Source: Chitinophagales bacterium (GTDB lineage: Bacteria; Bacteroidota; Bacteroidia; Chitinophagales; JADIYW01). Taken from it: DNA of 64,000 nucleotides. The notes beneath the pieces are model-generated. The model ran no database searches. It had not been told where the DNA came from and saw only the letters and a program-made list of their open reading frames with translations. The stretch is taken from assembly GCA_023957215.1 (NCBI GenBank), contig JAMLHH010000001.1, positions 81,383-145,382 of the forward strand, read 5' to 3'. Positions 8,044 through 19,400 of this stretch are shown here, piece after piece. Each line of letters opens with the position of its first letter. Positions within the stretch are counted from its first letter, which is position 1. The translations under genes were made by a program, and so were the position numbers.

Positions 8044-10311
8044 TTGAATAAGAATGTAAAAAATTACGTTTATTCATTTCCTATACAGTTAGTAGTGGTG
8101 CATATCAAAAAGCATCCGATTCTACTGTTGTATTGGATAGTTCTGACATCTATCTCTGCCAATGTTTTTGCACGTGAGTACGGAGGTCCTTATCTCTTTC
8201 TCGACCCTGAATACAGAGGTAAAGTTTCTTGGTTAAGCTTTATGATGATGGGTTTTGCAATAGGTTCTTTTATTATGACCTGGAACACTTGTTTTTTTAT
8301 GCTGACAAGTTTTAGATTCAAATTTATTGTGGCTTTCGCAAGACCTTTCTTTTATTTCTGTTATAACAATTTTATCATTCCATTCACCTTTAATATTATT
8401 TACATTCTTTCAATTATCAATTTCCACTATAATCAACAGACTCCTTTTAATGAAGTGATGATTTATATCGTTTCTATGATAGGCGGTCAGTTATTGGTGG
8501 TTGCCTTGGTGACACTCTATTTTAGCTTATTCAATAAAAATGCCGAACACTTTTTGGATAATTTGACACAAAAAGCACGTGAAAAACTCGAAGTGGCCGG
8601 CGTTGTTTTGAAACCATTAAAAGATATTAACATCAATCGTGCAATTCACGATAATTCACAGTGGCCGGTTGAAACTTTTTTTTCCGGTCTTTTTAGAGTC
8701 CGAACCATAAGAGAAGTCGATGATTTTGATATGGCTATCGTTAAGCGAGTACTCATGCAGCATCACATCAATACGATATTAATTATAATCGTCAGTTTAG
8801 TGATTGTTGTCGTATATGGTGCTTTGTTGGACAATCCTATCTTCAGGTTTCCTGCCGGAGCCGGTCTCATTTTAATACTTTCCATCTTTGCGGCAGTCAC
8901 GACAGTGATTAATTATTTGGCGGGTGGATGGCAAATAATTGTTTTTATTGCAATCATTTTGGGTATCAATTGGATATCTACTTTTAACTTTATGGTCTAT
9001 AAACACAAACTTTTAGGATTAGATTATACACAGAAACCGTATTTGACATATAGCAATACTACTGTAGATGAAGCCTTGACGGAAGATATTTTAAAGAAAG
9101 ATATCGCAAATACCGAAAAGATTCTCAATAAATGGAAGCAGAAAGTACAGAAAAAAGATCAAAGAAAACCTTATATCATCTTTCTGCAAACTTCGGGTGG
9201 TGGCATGAAAGCATCATATTGGAGTATGAATGTTTTACAAAAACTTCAAGAAGCAACCCATGGAAAGCTTTTTGACAATACTTTTATGATGACAGGTGCA
9301 TCCGGCGGAATGATTGCCAATTCTTTTTTCAGACAATTATACTTTTTACAAAAACAAGGTCAAGATATCGACCCTTTAGACAAGCGTTTTCGCGGTGATA
9401 TAGGAAAAGATTTGTTGAATACAATTTTTTCGGGTATGGCCGCCAATGATATTCTTTTCCCTTGGCAGTCTTTTGAGGCTTATCATCAAAGGTATAGGAA
9501 AGACAGGGCGTATTGGTTTGACAATCAGCTTTTAGAGAATACTGAGAATCTATTAAAAGGGAAGATAACCGATTTTGTTGAAGCAGAGAAAAATGCAGAA
9601 ATTCCGATGTTGGTTTTTTCCCCTACTATTGTCAACGACCAAAGAAGCTTAATCATTAGTGCTACTCCGGTATCTTATCTATGCAGACCTTATGTAGGTA
9701 AAAATAGGGGACAGCTCAATTATCTCATTCCTGATGGTGTGGAATTTATGCGCTATTTTAAAAATGATGGAGCTGAAAATATGGATTTGACTACTGCAAT
9801 AAGACTCAATGCGACTTATCCGTACATATTGCCGGCAGCATATCTACCGACCAAACCGGAAATGAAAATTATGGATGCAGGCATCAAAGAAAATCATGGC
9901 TTTTTGATGAGTACCCGGCTTATTAATGTCTTTAGAGATTGGATCAACAACAATACGGCAGGGATTATCTTTGTACAGATACGCGCAGACGAAAAGTTGA
10001 GAAAAACGGATAATATGGATGAAAAAAGTACTTTCATCAAAGAATTACTACTTCCGTTTGGGAGTATTTATTCAAACTTTGCAGCTTTACAAGACTATAA
10101 TGACGATATTATGGTAGGTGAGTTAGCTTCAAGTCTGAAAGTACCGGTTCATATTTTACCTTTTATCTATACTCCGGCAGCTGAAAATAAACGGGCATCC
10201 ATGAGTTATCATTTGACCAATCGTGAAAAGATTGATATCATTTTGGCTTATAACACTCAAGGAAATCAAAATATGGAGAGAAAACTGAAAGAGCTTTTAA
10301 GAGTAAAATGA
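8044..10311 (+). CDS. Membrane-anchored patatin-like phospholipase
   Basis: The N-terminal half (residues ~15-320) holds several membrane segments. The C-terminal half is a patatin-type lipid hydrolase with a Ser-Asp dyad. The oxyanion loop SGGGMKAS is at ~384-390, the nucleophile elbow is GASGG (Ser420), and the catalytic Asp is in MDAGIKENHG (Asp611). Patatins cleave acyl esters of phospholipids or related lipids. The only usable start is the TTG at 8044: an in-frame TGA lies at 8023-8025, and no ATG precedes the first membrane segment. A purine-rich AAAAGGAAAA sits upstream. It lies 14 bases after the lipoprotein gene and meets the TlpA-like gene tail to tail with no gap. Confidence 0.82.
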   Translation: MNKNVKNYVYSFPIQLVVVHIKKHPILLLYWIVLTSISANVFAREYGGPYLFLDPEYRGKVSWLSFMMMGFAIGSFIMTWNTCFFMLTSFRFKFIVAFARPFFYFCYNNFIIPFTFNIIYILSIINFHYNQQTPFNEVMIYIVSMIGGQLLVVALVTLYFSLFNKNAEHFLDNLTQKAREKLEVAGVVLKPLKDININRAIHDNSQWPVETFFSGLFRVRTIREVDDFDMAIVKRVLMQHHINTILIIIVSLVIVVVYGALLDNPIFRFPAGAGLILILSIFAAVTTVINYLAGGWQIIVFIAIILGINWISTFNFMVYKHKLLGLDYTQKPYLTYSNTTVDEALTEDILKKDIANTEKILNKWKQKVQKKDQRKPYIIFLQTSGGGMKASYWSMNVLQKLQEATHGKLFDNTFMMTGASGGMIANSFFRQLYFLQKQGQDIDPLDKRFRGDIGKDLLNTIFSGMAANDILFPWQSFEAYHQRYRKDRAYWFDNQLLENTENLLKGKITDFVEAEKNAEIPMLVFSPTIVNDQRSLIISATPVSYLCRPYVGKNRGQLNYLIPDGVEFMRYFKNDGAENMDLTTAIRLNATYPYILPAAYLPTKPEMKIMDAGIKENHGFLMSTRLINVFRDWINNNTAGIIFVQIRADEKLRKTDNMDEKSTFIKELLLPFGSIYSNFAALQDYNDDIMVGELASSLKVPVHILPFIYTPAAENKRASMSYHLTNREKIDIILAYNTQGNQNMERKLKELLRVK

Positions 10312-11502
10312 TTATTCCGCTAAAAGTGTCTTGATTTTCCCTTCAAAATCCTCTTTATAGTTTTCATATAAAACACCCGTTGCCGGACCGTTAAAACCGG
10401 TATGTACTGCTACAATCTTTCCTTTTTTGTTGATTAAGAAAGATGTAGGATAAGCACGCAGTTGGTCTATCATGGGAAATTTTTTCAAAACATTCTCGCT
10501 TCCCGTTTTGCCGGCAAGTAGAAAAGTAATTCCCTTGTCAATATTTTTTCGAGTGATAAAACCTTTTACACGTTGCTGCTGTACATCTATTTTGTCCGTA
10601 TATTCAAAAGAAACGCTAATAATTTTTAACTCTGGAAACTTTTTGATCAGTTCTACAAAATAATTGGTTTCATCCACACAATTGGGACACCATGTGCCGA
10701 AAATACTAACGATGGCAACTTTTCCTTTTATTAAATTCTGAAAATTTTGCTCTATACCGTCGGCATTTTTTAAATCCAACTGAAAAGGTAAATCATTAAC
10801 GATTTTTGTCAATTTATCACCATCCGGAAGTTGGTAACTTTCATCCTGTACCGCCTCAAACCTAGTAGTATTCGTTGTCAAGCCATGAATAAGGGCACGT
10901 ATCGTATCCTTTTCGATTTTTCCATCCAAATAGAAAGCAGAATTTCCGCTGAAAGTACTCAAATAAAAATTTTCTCCATCAGTGACACCTTCTAAATATC
11001 TATAATCTCCCGAGTTGGTTCTTATCGTACCAAATACCTTGTCAAGTTCCTGGTGGATAATTAATAAAGCCGGAATATCTTTGTCTGAGCGTATTATTTT
11101 AGCTTTCCAATTTCCTTGAAAAGGAGTGTTAATTGTCTTTATTGGCGATAATTTTTGTAGAACGGGAAAAGCAATCACTTCTCTTTTTTGAGGGTGGCTG
11201 TCTTCAAAATTGATCCATTGACCGGAATAAATACCATTTGCACCTTGAATAAAAGATATCTCTGCGTTATAATCTATAAAATTGTAAAAGAGCGTATCAT
11301 TTATGATTTTTGCAGGCTGCAAGCGAATGGTTTCACCGGCATTTCTGATATTTAAGACCTGTTGTTTGTCATTCTCATTAACAAAACTCATTCTTGCCGG
11401 CAACCATTCATCCAAATCACTTTGAATATAGAGTTGATAGTTTGTTTCTTGTCCCCATAGAATGAAGGGTATCCATGATATAAAAAGTAAAAGCTTTTTC
11501 AT
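10312..11502 (-). CDS. TlpA-like thioredoxin-fold protein
   Basis: This is an exported protein of 396 residues with an N-terminal signal (MKKLLLFISWIPFILWGQ). A beta-rich N-terminal region (~20-240) is followed by a thioredoxin/AhpC-TSA domain with the redox motif WCPNC (Cys272, Cys275) and the cis-Pro region AYPTSFLINKKGKIV. Such proteins keep periplasmic disulfides reduced or serve cytochrome c maturation and stress defence; the partner here is unknown. Its stop codon lies directly beside that of the patatin gene on the other strand. Confidence 0.85.
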   Translation of the reverse strand: MKKLLLFISWIPFILWGQETNYQLYIQSDLDEWLPARMSFVNENDKQQVLNIRNAGETIRLQPAKIINDTLFYNFIDYNAEISFIQGANGIYSGQWINFEDSHPQKREVIAFPVLQKLSPIKTINTPFQGNWKAKIIRSDKDIPALLIIHQELDKVFGTIRTNSGDYRYLEGVTDGENFYLSTFSGNSAFYLDGKIEKDTIRALIHGLTTNTTRFEAVQDESYQLPDGDKLTKIVNDLPFQLDLKNADGIEQNFQNLIKGKVAIVSIFGTWCPNCVDETNYFVELIKKFPELKIISVSFEYTDKIDVQQQRVKGFITRKNIDKGITFLLAGKTGSENVLKKFPMIDQLRAYPTSFLINKKGKIVAVHTGFNGPATGVLYENYKEDFEGKIKTLLAE

Positions 11503-11961
11503 TCAAGCTGTTTATTAATACTCCTTGTCTAATGCATATATATGCATTTTGTTTAAAATCAAGTAAAAGATAAAGGTTTTAAAGTGTGTCTTGTTTAAGT
11601 GGCATAAAAATCTTGATCAAATAAGGAAGAGGAGAAATCGTCTTCAACGGGAATAATATTTGGTCCCTGATATACATGGAGCTTCGTTTGTTTTTGTTCA
11701 ATACCATAAAATGATATCAGCGTATTATACAGGCAAAGTGTCACCTTTTTAGACTATCTCTTATCCAAAATACATTATGGCAGAAAATCTGATTGAGGTA
11801 ATTTCTACTTTTTATGGCTCGAAGCTGAATGCATTAGTAATTGGTAATATTTGGTAGAGAAATAGCTATCTCTAAACATCCCTATAGTGTTGCTTAGCTC
11901 CATATCACCTCATCAATGGAAAGTAATAGCAAGTCGAATCCACATAAAATTCACTACACCT
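11503..11961. other. Intergenic stretch, no recognised gene
   Basis: About 460 bases between the TlpA-like start and the terminator of the giant adhesin. A 49-codon minus-strand frame (11744 down to 11595, GTG start) is the longest open piece; upstream frames are cut by stops. It may be the rest of a decayed gene. No repeat, insertion-sequence end or RNA was recognised. The palindrome ATGCATATATATGCAT (11532-11547) lies upstream of the TlpA-like gene and could be a regulatory site. Confidence 0.3.
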
Positions 11962-11999
11962 AAAAAAGAAACTGCCTACCTTTTCAGATAAGCAGTTTC
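11962..11999 (-). terminator. Terminator of the giant adhesin gene
   Basis: On the minus strand the stem GAAACTGC pairs with GCAGTTTC across a 16-base loop and runs straight into six T residues. It lies about 30 bases after the stop at 12032. Confidence 0.8.
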
Positions 12000-12031
12000 A
12001 CTATTTAAAAATGTATGTATGTGCCTAAAGC

Positions 12032-13475
12032 CTATTTCACTATCACAAATGGCAGAGATTGTATCTGACCATTGCTTCTGTCTGTAATTTGTAAGTAATA
12101 AGTACCTGCTGCAAATCTGCTGACATCTATCGTATTACTCGTTTCAACTTTATCTATAGACATCATCAATCGACCATCAGTAGAAATTACATTGAACTGG
12201 GTTTTTAACAAATCTTTACCCTTTATCTCCACTCTCAATAAACTTGAAGTAGGATTAGGATAGAGTCTGATACTTGTTTCGTCACATCCGATAACGTTTA
12301 CACTGACTATCTTATGAGTAGCTACAGTACCGTCAAAGTCAGTTTGTTTTAATCTGTAATAAACCAAACCACTTTGTACTTCTTGATCCACATAGGTATA
12401 ATCATGTCTTAAGTTTGTCGTACCATTACCGCTCATCGTTGCAATGGTTTCCCAACCTTTGGCATTGTAGCTTCTTTGAACCTCAAAGTAATCGTTGTTT
12501 AGTTCGGAGGCAGTTGCCCATTGCGTGAGAACTTTACAATCTTCAGATGTCGCAGTAAAGTAAATTAGTTCTATCGGAAGTGCAGCATCAGTAGTTATTC
12601 TGTAATCTACCGCAGGGCTTGAAAAGCCTGCATTATCTACCAAACTGTATTGGAAGCCTAATGGCTTATCAGTGAGACTATCTACTTGACCGGCTCCTTT
12701 CATACCGTATATGACAAGTTTATTAGGATCATAGTTTACCAAAGTGTCACCCGGTACTACTTCATCCACTCCTCTGTTTCCACCAAAGTCATAATACAGT
12801 CTTGTAGTAGGATAAATTTCATTGATAATATAAGTAGCGTTGTCCTTACATACGACACAATCTTCAGGGTCACTTCCCGTTAGCAATCCTTTATTCACAT
12901 AATTGGTGACACCTGTTAATGATGGGCTACTTGTCGGAATTGAGTAATAATCATCACCGGTAGGTGTAGTAACAGCCGGATAACCACTAACCGGAGTCAG
13001 GCTAAAGTCTGTTGTCTCCAAATAGTATTCTTTTGGATCAGCCAATGGTGGTTGTTGAATACCAAAATTGATATCTACCAAATTTGTTCTTGGCTTACCT
13101 ACTTCACTATTTTTACCATCAATATTGCCATCATTACCAGAAACTGCATCTATTTTACCCAATTTCTCTCCTGTACTCACCCAGCCGTCAGGCAGGGTTG
13201 ATGAAGTGACCGTAGTACCTTTTTCTCTTTGTACGGTATCTATTACTACTAAAAGATCTGTCTGGAATGGAGCATTAGTAAATTCGTAAGTACCATCTGA
13301 ATTGACAGGGACACTTTGCAAGACGACTCCGTTTGTATCTGTCAATATCGCATAAATTTGACCACCCACATTCACACCAGCACCATTCACATAGTCATCT
13401 GTCATACCGTTTCCATCATGGTAAACATTTCCTTGTATTGTCAGTCCTTCACCTATCAACATGCAAATGCCTAGT
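12032..13475 (-). pseudogene. C-terminal part of the giant surface protein, with T9SS sorting domain (frameshifted)
   Basis: This frame continues the giant protein after a frame break at 13454-13475. It begins with an SdrD-like module (LTIQGNVYHDGNGMTDDYV) and a further beta region. It ends in a type A T9SS sorting domain: LYPNPTSSLLRVEI, STDGRLMMSI, FAAGTYYLQI and the basic end FVIVK. T9SS cargo needs this domain to cross the outer membrane. There is no signal peptide or plausible independent start; upstream codons in this frame are an out-of-frame reading of the repeat. Without correction, recoding or a sequencing error, the body would lack its sorting signal. Confidence 0.75.
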
Positions 13476-16400
13476 ACAAAGTGGTTTTGGTTGGATGACA
13501 GTACTGTCACAGATTCCATATACACTTCTATCAGGACCTACATAATCTTTTGGTGGATTGTAGGTATAAGTACCGTTGTCATAATAAGTGATTGTACCGC
13601 CTTTCTCTGTTGAGTCTGTACGGACAGGCTGCTTGTTGCCTTCTGTTATACTTGGGTCGATAATCACTTTTGTACCATTCTCTTTGGTCATATATATAGG
13701 ATTATCATCCGGATCACTGTCATTATCTACAAAGTTGCCCTTCACCGGTGTATTCACAGTCGTGTATGAGAAGTCATCACCTGCATGAGGTGGATTGTTT
13801 TCAGGACCACGAGCATCAATGATTGGACGCTCTACTGTAATGACTACTTGAGCTTTGTCTTTTGCAGGTTGTGCAGTATAATCATCCGTGATTTCATAGT
13901 CGTAAGTAACCGTTCCGGCAAAACCGTTTTCAGGTGTGAAGACCATGTTTCCATTTTCATCCAAACTCAAATGACCTGCAACGTCCACTGGATTACCTTT
14001 TTCATCTATTCCACTAACTGGAATATTATTAACAGGATGTGTATTGTCCACACTCACTGTATGTGATCCATTGACATCATTATAAGTAATTTCAGTGATT
14101 GTAAAACCATCGCCTTGTGGATCGGCATCATTAATCAAGATATTACTTTCTACAGGACTGCCTTTTGTGTGATACTCATCATTATTAGCAATTATACTAT
14201 TTGCATCCGTTGGTTTTGGTGACACCGTGATTTCTAATATTGCCGTATCTCTGGCTACTCCCGCAGGATTGTCTTTGTCCTTGATAGTATATGGTACACT
14301 GACTGTTCCCACAAAGTCATTGATTGGGGTAAAGGTATAGTTACCGTTAGCATCAAATTTCAAATAACCTGCTCCTGTTACTGTATTACCATTTGCATCT
14401 ACTCCATTGACTAATGTACCTTGACCGCTACCACTAATTGGTGTGCCACTGCCATCTTGCTTGATAAAGCTTTCAAACACTTGTACATCTCCTTCTTTGT
14501 CAAAGTCGTTGGTCATTACATTGCCGTCAACAGGTGTATTGACCCATGTGCTGTTTTCGTCATTGACTGCATTAGTACTATTCTTACCACCTACCAATAC
14601 GTGAACTGTTGCTTCCGCACATAGTGGCTTAGGTTGTATCACCGTACTGTCACAGATTCCATATACACTTCTGTCCGGTCCTACATAATCTTTAGGTGGA
14701 TTGTAGGTATAAGTACCGTTGTCGTAGTATGTGATTGTACCGCCTTTCTCTGTTGAGTCTGTACGGACAGGCTGTTTGTTGCCTTCTGTTATACTTGGGT
14801 CAATGATTACTTTCGTACCATCTTCCTTAGTCATATAGACAGGATCGTCATTCAAGTCTCCGTCATTGTCGATAAAGCCACCATCTACAGGTGTATTTAT
14901 ATCAGTATATGAGAAGTCATCTCCTGCAAATGGCGGATCATTCTTAGGACCGTTGTTGTCTTTCACTACTGTAATCACTACCGTTGCATTATCTGTTGCT
15001 GGGTTGCCATTATCATCCGTGATTTCATAGTCGTAAGTAACCGTTCCGGCAAAACCGTTTTCAGGTGTGAAGACCATGTTTCCATTTTCATCCAAACTCA
15101 AATGACCTGCTACGTCCACTGGATTGCCTTTTTCATCTATTCCACTAACAGGAATATTATTAACAGGATGTGTATTGTCCACACTCACTGTATGTGATCC
15201 ATTGACATCAGTATAAGTAATTTCAGTGATTGTAAAACCATCGCCTTGTGGATCGGCATCATTAATCAAGATATTACTTTCTACAGGACTGCCTTGTGTA
15301 TAATATTCGTCATTGTTAGCGATGACACTATTTTCTTTTGTATTCAATGGTGACACCGTGATTTCCAATACAGCCGTATCTCTGGCTACTCCCGCAGGAT
15401 TGTCTTTGTCCTTGATAGTATATGGTACACTGACTGTTCCCACAAAGTCATTGATTGGGGTAAAGGTATAGTTACCGTTACCATCAAATTTCAAATAACC
15501 TGCTCCTGTTACTGTATTACCATTTGCATCTACTCCATTGACTAATGTACCTTGGCCACTACCACTAATTGGTGTGCCACTGCCATCTTGCTTAATAAAG
15601 CTTTCAAACACCTGTACATCTCCTTCTTTGTCAAAGTCGTTGGTCATCACATTGCCATCTACCGGTGTATTCACCCAAGTGGAGTTTTCATCGTTAACTG
15701 CATTGGTTGTATTCAATATAAGATAATCAGTCACATCATCTACAATAGGTGTTTTTACAAAGTTAGATGTTGCACTTGCCTTATTATATATAGAATCTAT
15801 AGCAGGATTATTTACTACCACCTTATAAGTAACTACTAAAGAGTCTCCCGGTAATATTGACCAATCACTTGCTAATACAGAAGGTGAACCAACATTACCT
15901 TGTATTATCTGAGTAGTAGTACTAGAGTAACTAATGATAATCTGACCATCAGCACCGGCACCGCCATTTCTAGTACCAGATGTTCTTCTGGCTCCACCGC
16001 CACCGCCACCCGGAATAAAGCCCGGATTACCATCAGCATTGACATTCACACCGTCACCGCCATTACCTCCACCTGTTGGTGCAGTGGCTCCACTTATATT
16101 AGTTGCATTTACTCCATTAGCAGAAACTCCGGCTGATGAGCCTCCACCTCCGGCATCATTACCGCTTGCATTAGCTCCATTTCCACCGGCATATCTAATA
16201 TCACCTTTAGCTCCAGTGCTACCACTTGTACTACTTGTACCACCATTAGCACCAGAAGTAGAGTTATTTGCAACACTACTTCCCCCTTTTGCTCTAACAA
16301 TAACATTATTGTTGTTGTTTTGACTTCCACTAGTAGTTGCAAACCAAGTATCATCACCTGCACTAGTACTATTCCCGGCAGCACCAGCACCCACAGAATA

Positions 16401-19400
16401 ATAATAAGTTCCTTGTGACACGTTGAATGTACTTTCGGACATCCCACCGCCACCTCCGCCACCGTAAGCTCCGCTACCACTTGACCTTGAACCTCCGGAT
16501 CCACCACCTGCCCATGCTTGTACGGTCAATGAAGTTACACCATTCGGAACTACAAAAGAACCTGCACTCGAACCCGATAAGGTGTCAGTGTGTTGGACAG
16601 AAACTTGAATTTGATTATTACCCAATGCCGCATTTGTAGAGTTGGTTACATAAGTAACTCCTGTCGGAAGAGTATCCGTCAACTTAACACTATTGTGTAT
16701 AAAATCATCATTATTTTTTACAACAATTCGATAAGTGATAGTGTCTCCCGCCATATAACCATTTACAACATCTGATGTTTTCTTAATACTCAATTTGCTA
16801 TATGCCACACCAAAGTTAACCTCATCTACCGTTACATCAGAATTTGTAGTGTAATAAGTATTCAAATTACCTATGGATACAACACCTTCAGTATTGTTTG
16901 TATTAGCACTTGGTGTTGTACCGCGATTCGTACCGGTATAGTAAGTATTATCTGGTGCTTGATCTCCAGTGGTTAGGTTGGAACCTATGGTTTTCTTACC
17001 TTTAGTCAAAATCACCTGATAATCTCCGGATTCTGATAAATCTCTGTTACTTACTTCTATTTCATAAGTGCCATCGGCATTTACATTGGCTTGACCAATC
17101 ACTTCTCCTTCTGGATTAACCAAATTTGCCCAAATATTACTATTGCCTAAATTACCCTCACTATTGTCTAAAATAGCATCTTCATTCTCATCTATCCAAA
17201 TATTACCTGGTATAGTAATTTTATATTCTTTACAATTTTCAACTGTTATCAAAACCTGAACTATTGCACCTGCACATTCGGAAGATGGAGGAAGTTCATA
17301 ATAGACTCTGACATTTCTTTGTGTTACAGCACCTGAACCACTACCCCAATTCATGTTTCGGGCATCTAACATTCCGTTTTGATCAATGCTGACACTGTTA
17401 AATATCGAACCAGAAGTCTGACCATCCACACTTGCGATACTATAAACACCACCTACTGGTTCTCCAATTAACTCAATCAAATCTGCATTACAATAGGTAG
17501 CATAGTTAGCCAATTTAGGTTTTAATGTACCATCCACAGTCGGCAGACCACATACATCAATCACGTTAGATTCAAACTGTACAGGATTTATAGAATTGTC
17601 ATCAGTAGAACCATCTCCCATACTACCATTTGTCTTATGTCCGATATACCCAAAAGTATTGTTACATTTTTTTAAAAGCATAGTTGTATGGCTACCTGAT
17701 TCTACAGTGATTACATCATTGTTTCCACCAGTAAACTGGGTAGGCATACCCGGATCTACTTTTGTACTAGCACTTGTAGATTGGTGTACTCCTCTTCCCA
17801 AATCATAACCACTTTCTTGTCCCCAGTTCCAAACTTCCCCATTATTATTTCTTGATATTACATTAATCATAGGGTATTCATTGTAGCTATGTTCTTGAGG
17901 AGATATCCAAGCGATATTATTCATAATATTACTTGTACCTCCTCCACTTGCATATCGAGGTTGTTGCCATGAGTCGAATGTAGTAGTAGTCGAAAAATTT
18001 CCTATCTGACCATCTCTATTACCTCCGAGTGCATATAAAGCACCATCCTGATATAATACATAATAAGTCATATCCACAGGGCGTTGATTCTGTCCAGTAC
18101 CAACAGTATAATTAAAAGCCGTATAGCCACTCCATGCTTGCATTTCTTTCATAGCACCTATCATTTTGATAGTTCCGGCTTTAGGTCTAGTCATTTTAAC
18201 TGCATAAGTTCTGTTTGCAACTGTAGTATTATTACCTAAACGAGTTCCATATCCCCATGTCCATAAATCTCCATTTTCATCTAAGGCAACTAAACCTGCA
18301 GATGTACCACGCGTAGCGATAATATTTTCTAAATAACCGCTTGCTGTATTTCCATTGCTATTATTACTATACTGTACCCGTACCCAGTCTGTACTTCCTC
18401 CACCTTGATTAATCAAATCATTTTGAGACAAGACATAAACTTCACCACTACAAGTAGTCAGTGCCAAGGTCTGTACTGTACCAAATAACATCTTGACATC
18501 AGAAGCACTAACTCCTGTCGGAAGTCCGATAGTCAGCTGTCTAAAATCTCGTTCAGAGTTGCCGGAGCCTCCAGGTGTTAACGAGCTATTAACCAACACT
18601 CCTTTCCAACCCCATGCCCATAATTTATCATCACTTGTCAACAAGATAAATTGCGGATGATCCCACATACTCGCCATAGCAATCATCACTGGTTCTCCAG
18701 TATAATTATATCCATTGCCTGGCGTAATAGACGTCGGTACTAATGAAGGATTCTTGCTAGAATTACCAACCGGGCCGGTATATTCTCCCCAAACTTTGAT
18801 AGTTCCATCTACCCACTGAGCTGCGGACGAATGCCAAACTGATATTACATTATCATAACTCAAAGAAGCCGGATCTTCTGATTTAAAGCCGGAGTTTTCC
18901 GGATTCACACAAGTAGCTTCTCCCAAACAATTCAAGAATGTAGGGCCAGGGCATTTCACTGTCTGAACTGCATTGTTGGAGACGATATTATTACAACCCA
19001 CTCCGGATGGAAGTCCGTCACATTCATCTTGTGGATCTGTGGGGATTGTATCAGTCGAATTGATATCTGTCGCATTAATATCTTCAAAATCTGCCGGTCT
19101 CAAAATAGAAGCCTTAACACCAATATTTGAGTTAGCCACCAATGGAGGATTTATGCGGCCTTTGATAGTAAATAATCCTTTACTACCATTTTTAATATCC
19201 ACCAATACAGAATATTGAGTATTGGTAATATCTGCGCTTCCGTTTTGTAATGATGTTGTTCCAACTATAGTCGAGTAGGAAACATTCCAAATCTCAAAGC
19301 CGTCAGGATAATCAAAGAAAAACTTAGCACCTTCTGCATCATCCGTCAATCCATTACCACTGATATTTTCAATCTCTATTGTATAAACAACTGTATCTGC

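Noticed and set aside
13333-16323. Plus-strand frames opposite the adhesin repeats
   Set aside because: They recur in both repeat copies only because the coding strand is duplicated.
16109-16507. 132-codon minus-strand frame rich in Val, Gln and Glu
   Set aside because: It is an out-of-frame reading of the glycine-rich part of the adhesin; GGN codons read as GTN/GAN produce it.
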